Source: Spirosoma profusum | GTDB taxonomy: Bacteria > Bacteroidota > Bacteroidia > Cytophagales > Spirosomataceae | Reading direction: 5' to 3' | Length of the DNA stretch: 64,000 nucleotides | NCBI RefSeq assembly: GCF_014699005.1 | Contig: NZ_JACWZY010000009.1 | Location: 62,001-126,000 of the forward strand | Shown here: in pieces, positions 43,360 to 53,312 of the stretch | Layout of the letters: every line of letters starts with the position of its first letter | How positions within the stretch are numbered: position 1 is the first letter of the stretch | Program-made: the position numbers and the translations under genes | The notes under the pieces: generated by a model | Database searches by the model: none | What the model was told of the DNA's origin: nothing | Seen by the model: only the letters and a program-made list of their open reading frames with translations

Positions 43360-45879
43360 ATGGCGGAAGAAACTCCCGACCTCGAATCTCCCAGTAACAT
43401 TATTCCCATAAACATTGAGGACGAAATGCGCGGTGCCTACATCGATTATTCGATGTCAGTTATCATCTCGCGGGCGTTACCCGATGTACGCGACGGTCTG
43501 AAGCCGGTCCATCGCCGGGTGCTGTTCGGTATGGCCGAACTGGGCGTTAGTTATAATAAACCTCACAAGAAATCGGCTCGTATTGTGGGGGAAGTGCTGG
43601 GTAAATATCACCCGCATGGCGATGCCTCGGTATACGATACGATGGTACGTATGGCGCAGGATTGGTCGCTGCGGTACCCACTGGTTGATGGCCAGGGTAA
43701 CTTTGGTTCGATCGACGGTGATTCACCAGCTGCGATGCGGTATACGGAAGCGCGTCTGAAACGTATCGCTGAAGAACTGCTGAACGATATCTATAAAGAA
43801 ACCGTCGATTTTCAGCCCAACTTCGATGATTCGCTGGAAGAACCGACGGTTATGCCGGCCAAACTTCCCAACCTGCTCCTAAACGGGTCGTCGGGAATTG
43901 CCGTGGGGATGGCCACCAATATGGCTCCTCATAACCTGACCGAAGTAGTCGATGGTATCATTGCCTATCTGGATAACAACGACATCACCGTAGAAGAGTT
44001 GATGCAGTACGTGAAAGCGCCGGATTTTCCGACCGGAGCAACCATCTACGGCATGGAAGGGGTGAAGTCGGCCTTTATGACGGGGCGCGGGCGCGTCGTG
44101 ATGCGGGCCAATGCCACCATCGAAGAAAATAAGGGCAAAACCCAGATCATCGTAACGGATGTGCCGTACATGGTGAACAAAGCGGTGATGCTCGAAAAGA
44201 CGGCCGATCTCATCAACGAAAAACGAATCGAAGGTATTACCGCCTTTCGCGATGAATCGGACCGCGACGGACTGCGTGTGGTATATGACCTGCGTAAGGA
44301 TGCGATTCCGAACGTAGTACTCAACAACCTGTATAAGCATACGGCCCTGCAATCGTCCTTTAGCATCAACAACGTAGCGCTCGTGAAAGGACGCCCGATG
44401 GTGCTGAATCTGAAGGATATGATGAAGTACTACGTCGAACACCGCTTCGACGTAGTGACCCGCCGGACGCAGTACGAACTGCGGGAGGCCGAAAAACGGG
44501 CGCATATCCTGGAAGGTCTGTTGATTGCGCTCGATAACATCGACGCGGTGATCAACCTAATACGTTCCTCGCGTGATGCGGAGATTGCCCGGACGGGTCT
44601 GATGAGCCAATTCTCGTTGAGTGACCTGCAAGCCAAAGCCATTCTGGAAATGCGTCTGCAACGGCTCACCGGTCTGGAACGCGATAAGCTACAGGCCGAG
44701 TACGACGAGCTGATGCGTGAAATCAACGAACTTCGCGCCATTCTGGCGAGTGAGGAGCGCAAACGACAGGTCATCAAAGAAGAACTGATCGACATCCGCG
44801 CGCGCTATGGCGACGAACGTCGGACGGCCATCAACGCCCTGGGCGACGGTAACATCAGCGATCTTTCTCTGATTGCCGATGAGGATATGGTTATCACCAT
44901 CTCGCACGAAGGCTACGTCAAACGCACGCCAACAACCGAATACCGGTCGCAGAGCAGGGGAGGAGTAGGGGCTAAAGCAGCGGCTTCCAAAGAAGAAGAT
45001 TTTACGGAGCATCTGTTCACGGCCACCATGCACAATACGTTGCTGGTGTTTACCCAGCGTGGTCGGCTGTACTGGTTACCCGTACACCAATTGCCCGAAG
45101 GATCACGTACTGCCAAAGGTCGTCCGCTGGCGAATTTCATCAATATCGAATCGGGCGATAAGGTACGGGCGGTCATTAACGTAACGGATCTTAAAAACGA
45201 GGACTACATCAACAATAATTACATTGTGATGTGTACGCGGCAGGGAACTATCAAAAAGACCATGCTGGAAGCCTTCTCACGCCCCCGTCAGAACGGGATC
45301 ATCGCCATCACCATCGATGAAGACGACCAACTCATTGGTGTCTGCATGACCAACGGCAACAACGAAATCGTGATTGCCTCCAGTGCTGGTAAGGCCGTTC
45401 GCTTCCACGAAAGCCGGGTGCGCCCGATGGGACGTACCGCAGCGGGTGTTCGCGGGATTTCGCTCGATGATGAGGATAAGACCGACCACGTAGTAGGGAT
45501 GGTGTGTATCGACTCGTCCGAAGCTCAGTTGCTGGTCGTGTCGGAGAAAGGCTACGGCAAACGCTCCGAAATTGAAGGATATAGAATTACCAACCGGGGC
45601 GCAAAAGGCGTTGGTACGTTGAAGGTGACCGAAAAAGTGGGCAGACTGGTGGCTGTACTGGACGTAGCAGACAATGATGACCTGATGATTATCAATAAAT
45701 CAGGAATTGCCATTCGGACGCCAGTGAACAAAATCAGCGTGATTGGACGTAACACACAGGGTGTTCGACTCATCACCCTACGTGAGGATGACGAGATCTC
45801 TTCGGTAACGAAAATTCGTCAGGAAGAAGAAGGGGAGGAGGGCAAACCTGCTGAACCTGAAGTAGCACAAGAAGAATAG
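43360..45879 (+). CDS. gyrA: DNA gyrase subunit A
   Basis: The 839-residue protein is a full-length type IIA topoisomerase A subunit: [40 protein letters not shown] at the N terminus, the catalytic tyrosine Y128 in [14 protein letters not shown], the coiled-coil region ([20 protein letters not shown]) and a six-bladed C-terminal domain that wraps DNA. It introduces negative supercoils together with GyrB. Two details stand out: the loop HGDASVYDT has Ala89 where the E. coli Ser83 equivalent lies, and the GyrA box reads QSRGGVG, lacking the usual basic residue. A terminator follows at 45908-45950. Confidence 0.97.
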   Translation: MAEETPDLESPSNIIPINIEDEMRGAYIDYSMSVIISRALPDVRDGLKPVHRRVLFGMAELGVSYNKPHKKSARIVGEVLGKYHPHGDASVYDTMVRMAQDWSLRYPLVDGQGNFGSIDGDSPAAMRYTEARLKRIAEELLNDIYKETVDFQPNFDDSLEEPTVMPAKLPNLLLNGSSGIAVGMATNMAPHNLTEVVDGIIAYLDNNDITVEELMQYVKAPDFPTGATIYGMEGVKSAFMTGRGRVVMRANATIEENKGKTQIIVTDVPYMVNKAVMLEKTADLINEKRIEGITAFRDESDRDGLRVVYDLRKDAIPNVVLNNLYKHTALQSSFSINNVALVKGRPMVLNLKDMMKYYVEHRFDVVTRRTQYELREAEKRAHILEGLLIALDNIDAVINLIRSSRDAEIARTGLMSQFSLSDLQAKAILEMRLQRLTGLERDKLQAEYDELMREINELRAILASEERKRQVIKEELIDIRARYGDERRTAINALGDGNISDLSLIADEDMVITISHEGYVKRTPTTEYRSQSRGGVGAKAAASKEEDFTEHLFTATMHNTLLVFTQRGRLYWLPVHQLPEGSRTAKGRPLANFINIESGDKVRAVINVTDLKNEDYINNNYIVMCTRQGTIKKTMLEAFSRPRQNGIIAITIDEDDQLIGVCMTNGNNEIVIASSAGKAVRFHESRVRPMGRTAAGVRGISLDDEDKTDHVVGMVCIDSSEAQLLVVSEKGYGKRSEIEGYRITNRGAKGVGTLKVTEKVGRLVAVLDVADNDDLMIINKSGIAIRTPVNKISVIGRNTQGVRLITLREDDEISSVTKIRQEEEGEEGKPAEPEVAQEE

Positions 45880-45907
45880 TAGGTATAAACACTTATAAAT
45901 AAGCCAG

Positions 45908-45957
45908 TTGAGCCATTCGGCCTGATGTAAAAATCAAGCGAATGGCTCAAACATTTT
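45908..45957 (+). terminator. gyrA terminator
   Basis: TTGAGCCATTCG (45908-45919) pairs with CGAATGGCTCAA (45939-45950), followed by ACATTTTT. Confidence 0.8.
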
Positions 45958-46032
45958 TAGGCTTAGCATGCTTATACAGACAGATTCCGTAATTTCGTTT
46001 CTAATTAAGGAAAACACAACCCCATTTTACAC

Positions 46033-47475
46033 ATGAAACCAGTTTTTTTGATTCTCGTCGCGTGTTGTCTGTCGGCAGGTGTGCAGGCGCAGCAAAGTGG
46101 TGCGCCTGCAGTTGATCAGGCTGCTCAGGACGCTATTAAGAAGGAAAAAGAAAAGAGTGATAAGGATATTACGGACGCCAAATCCAGTGCTAAGGCCGCT
46201 ACCTGGATGGCCCGTGCCAAAACGTATGAAGGTATTGCCGCCGGTGGCAATATTAAGCTGGATTCGGCAGCTGCTACAACTGCTTACGATGCTTACAAGA
46301 AAGTAGTCGAGTTAGATAAAGATAAGAAAGGTGCTCCCGGCAAGCTAGCCAAAGAAGCGGAAGATGCCTTGAAAAGCCCGACGCTTTATAATGCTTTTAT
46401 GCAGCAGGGGGTAGCTAAATTTCAGAGCAAGAATTATGGTGATGCGCTGAAATCTTTGTCGATGGCAGGAGAGATTAACCCTAAAGATACGCTGGCACCG
46501 TTGTATAGCGCCATTGCTGCTCAGCAGGTGAAAGACAATGCTACGGCGAAGGCACAATTAGAAAAGTACGTAGCCAGCGGTGGGAAAGACGCAACCATCT
46601 ATGGCTCGCTGGCGACACTCTATCGCTCGGATAATGAAATCGACAAAGCTCTGGCTACGCTGGATAAAGGTATTGCCCTGGCGCCAACGAATAAGGATTT
46701 GTCGAACGAAAAGATTAACATCTGGCTATCGGCTAACCGGATGGATGACGCCATTGCGGGGATGAAGCAGATGGTGGAGAAGGATCCGAACAACGTACAG
46801 AATCTGGTAAACCTGTCGATTATTTATAATAACATGGCGAGCAAATCGTCGGAAGAGCTTCGCAAACTGGAAGGCGATTCCAAGAAAGGAAGTTCGGTAA
46901 ACAAACAACTTACCGACGCCAAAGCATTAGCCGAAACCTATAACAGTGAAGTAACCCGGTTGTCGGCGGCAATTAAGAAACAGCCTAAAAATGCGGAGCT
47001 CAAACGTCAGTTAGCCGATGTACAGAAGAAGAGCACGGAGCAAAAAGCAGCTATAGCGCAACTTGAAACGGATGCTAAGGCGGCAGCTTCCAATTCAACG
47101 GCTTCAGCGGATGCCTCGCAAAAAATTGGGCCGCTTAAACAAAAGATAGCCGAAGACAAGAAGCAGGAGAAAGTCTATCTGGATAAAGCGATTGCTGTTG
47201 ATCCGAACAATTACGATGCTAATTATCAATTAGGTGTTTTCTACTATAATGAAGGTGCTGAACTGAATAAGGAACTGGCGGCTATGGATATGAAAGATTA
47301 CCAGGCTAAAGGAAAAGAGGTTGAAGGTAGGATATGTGGCAAATTCAAACAGGCACTACCTTATTTCACGAAAGCTAAATCCATTAAAGAAGAAGCTGAG
47401 GTAACCGAGAATTTGACCAACCTGCAGAATATCCTCAAGCAGTATGAGGAGAAGAAAGTAGTTTGTGCAGAATAG
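46033..47475 (+). CDS. Secreted tetratricopeptide repeat protein
   Basis: The 480-residue product has a leader (KPVFLILVACCLSAGVQAQ) and TPR-like helical repeats: LYNAFMQQGVAKFQSKNYGDALKSLSMAGEINPKDTLAP, YGSLATLYRSDNEIDKALATLDKGIALAPTNKDL, and a final NYDANYQLGVFYYNEGAELNKEL. Between them lies a Lys/Ala-rich coiled-coil-like insert (about 280-370). It is probably a periplasmic or outer-membrane scaffold; partner unknown. It is the only gene between the gyrA terminator and its own terminator. Confidence 0.9.
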   Translation: MKPVFLILVACCLSAGVQAQQSGAPAVDQAAQDAIKKEKEKSDKDITDAKSSAKAATWMARAKTYEGIAAGGNIKLDSAAATTAYDAYKKVVELDKDKKGAPGKLAKEAEDALKSPTLYNAFMQQGVAKFQSKNYGDALKSLSMAGEINPKDTLAPLYSAIAAQQVKDNATAKAQLEKYVASGGKDATIYGSLATLYRSDNEIDKALATLDKGIALAPTNKDLSNEKINIWLSANRMDDAIAGMKQMVEKDPNNVQNLVNLSIIYNNMASKSSEELRKLEGDSKKGSSVNKQLTDAKALAETYNSEVTRLSAAIKKQPKNAELKRQLADVQKKSTEQKAAIAQLETDAKAAASNSTASADASQKIGPLKQKIAEDKKQEKVYLDKAIAVDPNNYDANYQLGVFYYNEGAELNKELAAMDMKDYQAKGKEVEGRICGKFKQALPYFTKAKSIKEEAEVTENLTNLQNILKQYEEKKVVCAE

Positions 47476-47482
47476 AGAAAGG

Positions 47483-47512
47483 TAGGGCTGGCCGATGCTG
47501 GCCCTATTCTTT
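47483..47512 (+). terminator. Terminator of the TPR gene
   Basis: TAGGGC (47483-47488) pairs with GCCCTA (47501-47506) with further partial pairing of GGCC inside, followed by TTCTTT. Confidence 0.65.
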
Positions 47513-47521
47513 AAAAACTTT

Positions 47522-47549
47522 ACTTAACATAATATAAATTATACAACAA
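47522..47549 (-). other. dif-like site for XerC/XerD
   Basis: On the minus strand the arms read TTGTTGTATAA (C side), centre TTTATA, and TTATGTTAAGT (D side), the 11-6-11 layout of dif. The D arm matches E. coli dif in 10 of 11 bases and the centre in 5 of 6, the C arm in only 5 of 11. Genes to the left point toward it and the two genes to the right point back to it. Confidence 0.4.
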
Positions 47550-47607
47550 TTTAAGTAAGTCTGAAATCCACTTAACGTACTAGTTTAAGCGGGACATATA
47601 AACAGTA

Positions 47608-47634
47608 TTATCCACACTTTATCCACGTGGAACA
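47608..47634 (+). other. Two DnaA-box-like words overlapping a parS-like palindrome
   Basis: TTATCCACA (47608-47616) equals the DnaA box consensus and TTATCCACG (47619-47627) differs by one base. The second overlaps TTATCCACGTGGAACA (47619-47634), 14 of 16 identical to the palindrome TGTTCCACGTGGAACA, a parS variant. These could be chance matches in this AT-rich gap. Confidence 0.35.
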
Positions 47635-47675
47635 GTAAAGTATTGCTTTACAGAGAGTTAGGTAATTTGACGTCA

Positions 47676-47710
47676 AAAAATGCCTTAATTATAGTAAGAG
47701 AGGCATTTTT
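47676..47710. terminator. Bidirectional terminator-like hairpin
   Basis: AAAAATGCCT (47676-47685) pairs perfectly with AGGCATTTTT (47701-47710). It stands far (240 bp) after the Xre-type gene and 200 bp after the TPR gene. Between 47711 and 47951 I see no gene. Confidence 0.6.
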
Positions 47711-47951
47711 ACGTGTTATCGAAAGTCTTTATTGAATAAATAAACAAACATTATAGACGGTTTAGTCGACGCGCAGAAATGTACTAACTCATTATAAATT
47801 AGCCGTAACGAATCCTGCTAATTAGCGGATAAATGAATTTGAATCAATTGTTCACTAAAGCGATACATTCTAATCGAAACCAGATCCTCGTTAAGCTAAA
47901 TCAAGTCCCTTAGAAAAATTTTCAGGAAATTTTTTACGTAGAAAACAGAGT

Positions 47952-48479
47952 TCAGGTTGTGGGCATATATTCCCGAAATGAACCGTCTGTATAGAAGATT
48001 AAGATACGTTCGACTTTCTTCTCCTGAGCATTTGAATTTATAACTGGTTCTGACGTGTTGGTCGATTCGCTGGCTGGTTCAATATATTGTACAGGTGGAC
48101 TAACGGGCGTTGTTGCGGGAGGAATTTCGTTACGTTGCGTACGAACGCCTGACGGTTGATTTACATACGAAAACGGTAACTGACTAGTTGCTGCGTACGG
48201 ATCTCTCCGATCTGTTGCTGGTCGATTGTTATTGGGACGGTTTCCATAACCTGATGAAGGTATCTGATTAGATTGTATGTTGTCCTCTTCCATAATCCAA
48301 TCATATCCCAACTCGGGGAAACGCCGGATTATTTTTTGAATAATATCAAAGCTAGGTCTGTTACGTCCTGATAAAATGTGTGAGATACTGGAACGCTGTA
48401 CACCAATCTCATCAGCAAAATAAGATGGTGTGAGGTTTTTATCGATCAGGATTTGTTTAATCTTGTCATTAATAGTCAT
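47952..48479 (-). CDS. Xre-type HTH protein with disordered tail
   Basis: From the ATG at 48479 the product has 175 residues. Residues 1-62 are a Cro/C1-type HTH (MTINDKIKQILIDKNLTPSY, FADEIGVQRSSISHILSGRNRPSFDIIQKIIRRFPELGYDWIM). A Asn/Pro/Ser/Thr-rich tail of about 85 residues follows, ending in KVERILIFYTDGSFREYMP, a strand that recurs at the end of similar Cytophagales regulators. The frame is open to 48629, but a TATATTTG promoter element (48506-48513) starts the transcript near 48500, which excludes the longer forms. Target unknown. Confidence 0.85.
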   Translation of the reverse strand: MTINDKIKQILIDKNLTPSYFADEIGVQRSSISHILSGRNRPSFDIIQKIIRRFPELGYDWIMEEDNIQSNQIPSSGYGNRPNNNRPATDRRDPYAATSQLPFSYVNQPSGVRTQRNEIPPATTPVSPPVQYIEPASESTNTSEPVINSNAQEKKVERILIFYTDGSFREYMPTT

Positions 48480-48505
48480 CGCGTCAGAAGTTAAATCGAT
48501 CATCA

Positions 48506-48513
48506 CAAATATA
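48506..48513 (-). promoter_or_regulatory. -7 element of the Xre-type gene
   Basis: On the minus strand the word is TATATTTG, matching TAnnTTTG, 27 bases before the ATG. A good upstream TTTG box is not evident at 19-20 bases. Confidence 0.5.
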
Positions 48514-48587
48514 AATACAAATCGATTCTGTAAATTATAAAAATTGTGAATGCACGTTTGTATAAAGCTATTGGATGAACAAAGCAT

Positions 48588-48654
48588 ACTGTATACAAAA
48601 GAAAAGTGGTCAATGTTATAGTTCAACATTGACCACTTTTCTTTTGTATACAGT
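48588..48654. repeat. 30-bp perfect inverted repeat with 7-base loop
   Basis: Bases 48588-48617 (starting ACTGTATACAAAAG) are exactly complementary to 48625-48654 (ending CTTTTGTATACAGT), with loop ATAGTTC. It lies between the dapD stop codon (48747) and the Xre-type promoter. It lacks a U tract, so it may be a processing site or terminator of dapD, an operator or a mobile palindrome. Confidence 0.85.
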
Positions 48655-48746
48655 ACGTTCTTGCATTATTGACATTTCACAAAGTGCTACGATTGAATAT
48701 ACTGTCAATAGTATGACTAATGTATCGGTAATTTGTCAATTTACAA

Positions 48747-49562
48747 CTACACTGATACGTTGTTTTCACGTAGCGCATCATTAAGCGACGTTTTCAAATC
48801 GGTTGACGTTTTACGTTGCCCAATGATAATAGCGCATGGCACGTGAAATTCTCCGGCAGGGAATTGTTTAGCATAGCTTCCTGGTATGACTACGGAATTA
48901 GCAGGAACGTGTCCTTTATATTCGACTGCATTAGCACTCGTCACGTCAATTATTTTAGTAGAGCCGGTAATAGTAACCCCTGCTCCTAACACAGCTCGTT
49001 TGCCAATGTGAGCACCCTCCACTACAATGCAGCGAGAACCAATAAAGGCGCCGTCTTCAATAATGACGGGCGCGGCCTGGGGTGGCTCTAGTACTCCCCC
49101 TATACCTACCCCACCGCTGAGGTGAACATCCTTGCCAATTTGGGCGCAGCTTCCTACCGTGGCCCATGTATCTACCATAGTCCGCTCGTCAACGTAAGCC
49201 CCAATGTTTACATACGATGGCATGAGAATAACACCGGGTGCCTGATAAGATCCATAGCGCGCAACAGCCGGTGGAACAGCCCGAACCTTGGCTTCGGCAA
49301 AATTGGTCTTCAGCGGAATTTTATCATTGAATGTAAAAATACCTACCTCCTCTGTCCGCATCTGCTGACTGACGAAATAAAGGAGGATAGCTTTTTTTAT
49401 CCACTCATTAACAGTCCAGGAACCACCTTCTTCACCAGGTGGTGTAGCTACTCGAAGCTCCCCCCTATCTAATTTTTTTATTATGCCCTGAATAAGCTGA
49501 GTCGATTCCGGGTTGGCTAACAATTCACGGTTAGCCCATAAATGTTCAATTTCTTGGGTCAT
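48747..49562 (-). CDS. dapD: 2,3,4,5-tetrahydropyridine-2,6-dicarboxylate N-succinyltransferase
   Basis: The 271-residue protein has the N-terminal helical domain and the left-handed beta-helix of hexapeptide repeats that define DapD: GVILMPSYVNIGAYVDERTMVDTWATVGSCAQIGKDVHLSGGVGIGGVLEPPQAAPVIIEDGAFIGSRCIVVEGAHIGKRAVLGAGVTITGS covers the repeats, and VPANSVVIPGSYAKQFPAGEFHVPCAIIIG the end. It transfers succinyl from succinyl-CoA in the succinylase branch of lysine and diaminopimelate synthesis. It stands alone, read toward the 30-bp hairpin. Confidence 0.96.
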   Translation of the reverse strand: MTQEIEHLWANRELLANPESTQLIQGIIKKLDRGELRVATPPGEEGGSWTVNEWIKKAILLYFVSQQMRTEEVGIFTFNDKIPLKTNFAEAKVRAVPPAVARYGSYQAPGVILMPSYVNIGAYVDERTMVDTWATVGSCAQIGKDVHLSGGVGIGGVLEPPQAAPVIIEDGAFIGSRCIVVEGAHIGKRAVLGAGVTITGSTKIIDVTSANAVEYKGHVPANSVVIPGSYAKQFPAGEFHVPCAIIIGQRKTSTDLKTSLNDALRENNVSV

Positions 49563-50827
49563 TTAATTAAAGTAAAGGTTTATATAAAATGCTGTAAACT
49601 CCTGATAAGACCATAGTTATAAAATTGACCAAATTTTATATTGCTGTACATCAATATTATATAGCCTTATTATCCTTCGTTTTCAAAGGTAAGCAGAAGA
49701 CATGTATAGTTAAAACATAACCATCTTAAAATATTAATTAGAAGAGGAATGAGCGGTCTCTGTCAAGTCATGAATTCAAATGCAAGCTAGATGTGTGACC
49801 TCCTATTTCAAAGTATCTTTCGTAGAATATAAAGCAAAAAATATGCCGTTGTGCATTTTTGGGCATACACAGAATAAACCAAGTTCTGGTCCGCTTGGAT
49901 GATATCGCCTGCCCAGCTAAAGCCAATCAGGTAGGCAGAATTCCAGTGTACTAGAAATTGTTAGAATAATTAGGGATCAAAGTCGGTACATGGATTCGGG
50001 AAATAGGTAGATGAAAACGATAAGGAGTCGTTATTGAAACCCTACTGATATGACCTCGTACCCGCTGTACAATGCTTTTATTGAAATCGGAAATTCATTT
50101 AAGAAAATTGTTAGGTATAGACACACCTATAAGAAGTAATAGCAATATATGATTTATGGCTTAAATCTTACCGTTTCAATAAGCTAAAAAAGTAAGCTAT
50201 AAAGGATGTTTAGCCCAGTGTAATAAAGAATTTATACTAATCACTATTGCAGGCTTATCCAGAGAAACTGGGGAAAATTTTCAACTTAACGTGTGGAATT
50301 TCTTTACTAATCTATTTCAAGACGTATGAATACCGATTACGCTAAAAGAATGATAATTAATAGAATCGAAAGGAAGAGCGCTAAAAATAGCTTTTATAGC
50401 TATCTAAACAGGGGGGACACTCATTTATGTTAAAAACGAATAGTGAATGCCTATTTGGATGTTATATCGAGCTGCTAATGTACCAATAAAGGAATAAACC
50501 TAAAAATATTATACTGGGAAAGATAGAGAATCCTAATAGTATTTAATAGCTAATAAGGACAGTTCGAAACGGTTAATTAACTTTAAGAATATACCTCCTA
50601 CCCTAGTGATTGCTAATAAAAATGAATACCATAAAATTAGTATTATAATACATTTCAGGATGGAATTAGTATAATACTTAGTATTTACTAAACATAATTA
50701 GTATTATTTACTAATTTAGCTAATATAATTTAGTATTTATCTTGTATTATGCTAAAAAACTGCCTTATATATCCATTTGCTAAACATCCATTCCTTTAAA
50801 TACTAAAGGAATGATTACTAATACGAA
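49563..50827. other. AT-rich non-coding region with TTAGTATT-like words
   Basis: No frame of recognisable product exists in these 1.26 kb, clearly richer in A and T than the flanks. Between about 50630 and 50825 the word (A)TTAGTAT(T) and its complement recur at least seven times. It could hold degenerate DNA, an unrecognised RNA or a binding array upstream of gapA. Confidence 0.5.
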
Positions 50828-51880
<1,053 letters not shown>

Positions 51881-51944
51881 AAGACTCCATCTGCCTTTCT
51901 TTAAAATGTCAGATGTAAATTAATTACATAAGTAAATAACCATT

Positions 51945-51978
51945 AAATGGGCGCGATAAAGTTAAATCGCGCCCATTT
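51945..51978. terminator. Bidirectional terminator between gapA and trmB
   Basis: AAATGGGCGCGAT (51945-51957) pairs perfectly with ATCGCGCCCATTT (51966-51978). Its right arm contains the last codons of trmB. Confidence 0.85.
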
Positions 51979-52624
51979 TGCATTGTAAATAGTTAATTGT
52001 AAATCCTTTATCAAAAAACAATTGTTCGTATTTAGTTTTTATACCGATGTGAATTGTATTTAAATGTGAATTATACAAGTCGGTTGTAAATTGTAAATGA
52101 TGTATTTTTTCTGCTTTTAATTGTTGTAAACTATAATTAAATAATTCAGGATTGTCAGTTTTCAAATGTAACGTACCACTGGCCTTCAAAACCTGTTTGT
52201 ACAAAGTTAAAAAGCGGGGATGTGTTAAACGATGCTTTTCCTGTTTAGGCCGAGGCATAGGATCAGGGAACGTAATCCAGATTTCGTCTACCTCCTGCTC
52301 AGCAAAAAACTCGAGTAGAAAATTAATGTCGGTACGTAGAAACGCTACGTTCGTTAAACCAAACTGTTGGGCCGCTTTCGATCCCCTCGCTATCCGGTCG
52401 CCTTTGATATCGACACCAATAAAATTCGTATTCGGAAAGGCCTGCCCCAACCCTACTGTATATTCACCTTTGCCACAGGCTAACTCAAGCACAATTGGAT
52501 TCTCGTTTTTAAAATAATCGGTGCGCCAGCGACCACGAATTGCTTTATACAGTGGTTTACCAACTTCAATAACATTCGGGCTTTCCGCATTTTGCAGAAA
52601 ACGATGGGTTTTTCGTCTTGTCAC
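51962..52624 (-). CDS. trmB: tRNA (guanine-N7-)-methyltransferase
   Basis: The 220-residue protein shows the TrmB pattern: VLELACGKGEYTVGLGQAFPNTNFIGVDIKGDRIARG as the AdoMet-binding site, NVAFLRTDINFLLEFF, IWITFPDPMPRPKQEKHRLTHPRFL with the catalytic FPDP-P-K, and LHLKTDNPELF. It methylates G46 of tRNAs. The stop codon lies inside a terminator stem. Confidence 0.95.
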   Translation of the reverse strand: MTRRKTHRFLQNAESPNVIEVGKPLYKAIRGRWRTDYFKNENPIVLELACGKGEYTVGLGQAFPNTNFIGVDIKGDRIARGSKAAQQFGLTNVAFLRTDINFLLEFFAEQEVDEIWITFPDPMPRPKQEKHRLTHPRFLTLYKQVLKASGTLHLKTDNPELFNYSLQQLKAEKIHHLQFTTDLYNSHLNTIHIGIKTKYEQLFFDKGFTINYLQCKMGAI

Positions 52625-52637
52625 GGTTGTAAATTAA

Positions 52638-52662
52638 TACGTCAACCGGAGTGGTTGACGTA
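52638..52662. repeat. Perfect 10-5-10 hairpin
   Basis: TACGTCAACC-GGAGT-GGTTGACGTA lies 14 bases upstream of the trmB start codon and may be a leader hairpin or operator. Confidence 0.6.
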
Positions 52663-52705
52663 GTGCAGGGGTTGATTTAATAAAGCGATATTAACTTACT
52701 GATAA

Positions 52706-52745
52706 TCAGCTTATTTGTCTGGATTAATGCAAGTAAATAAGCTGA
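52706..52745 (-). terminator. Hairpin after the second DUF4142 gene
   Basis: TCAGCTTATTT (52706-52716) pairs with AAATAAGCTGA (52735-52745), directly after the stop codon of the gene ending at 52751. Confidence 0.6.
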
Positions 52746-52750
52746 AGTAA

Positions 52751-53260
52751 CTAATTCGGCTGGGAAGTTTTCAGGTTTTCCGCCATTTTTAAGTGATGCG
52801 CTACTACTGGAATCATTTTGGCCAGCCATTTCTTATACGCCTTGTTTTTGGCATCATCATGAGCTTTCTGGAACAACTTGACGGCAAGCCCATGATCAGC
52901 AATCATCGTGTCGATGTACTTCGCATCAAATGGATTTCCTTGTAAAGCGGCCAGATCACGTACCATTCGCTGGTTATCTTCATTCATTTCGTCGGGCACT
53001 TCCACTTGCAGGCGCTGGGCTAATTCCAGAAATTCAGTATTTATCTCGGTATGCTCTTTAACCATTTGATCGCCATAGTGTCGTACATCTGGGCGAACAC
53101 CCCGTTGCTGGGCTAATTTACCCATTTCAACTTCCATGATTCCCGCACTACCGGCAAGACTCATAAACTTCTTATCGTCCTCGGAAAGCTCCCCATCCCG
53201 GCAAGAACCTAAAAGCACACTAACGACAAAAAGGATTACATAAACAGATAGCGTTTTCAT
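52751..53260 (-). CDS. DUF4142 family lipoprotein, second copy
   Basis: The 169-residue product has a lipoprotein signal (LSVYVILFVVSVLLGSC) and the same DUF4142 helical domain as 41481-42059: GSAGIMEVEMGKLAQQRGVRPDVRHYGDQMVKEHTEINTEFLELA and FDAKYIDTMIADHGLAVKLFQKAHDDAKN. It lacks the acidic linker of that copy. Likely envelope-located; function unknown. It is separated from the folC operon by 52 bp on the same strand. Confidence 0.92.
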   Translation of the reverse strand: MKTLSVYVILFVVSVLLGSCRDGELSEDDKKFMSLAGSAGIMEVEMGKLAQQRGVRPDVRHYGDQMVKEHTEINTEFLELAQRLQVEVPDEMNEDNQRMVRDLAALQGNPFDAKYIDTMIADHGLAVKLFQKAHDDAKNKAYKKWLAKMIPVVAHHLKMAENLKTSQPN

Positions 53261-53312
53261 GAGCAGAAATAGTTAAGTATCAACGTTTAAGAATTGTACC
53301 TCATCTAGTCAA

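Noticed and set aside
43879-44505. 208-codon minus-strand frame inside gyrA
   Set aside because: Shadow frame of a highly conserved gene, His/Arg-rich and without family features.
48504-48629. Longer start for the Xre-type protein
   Set aside because: It would run through the 30-bp hairpin and upstream of the TATATTTG promoter element.
50630-50825. CRISPR array in the AT-rich repeat words
   Set aside because: The words are short, irregularly spaced and in both orientations; no cas genes are near.
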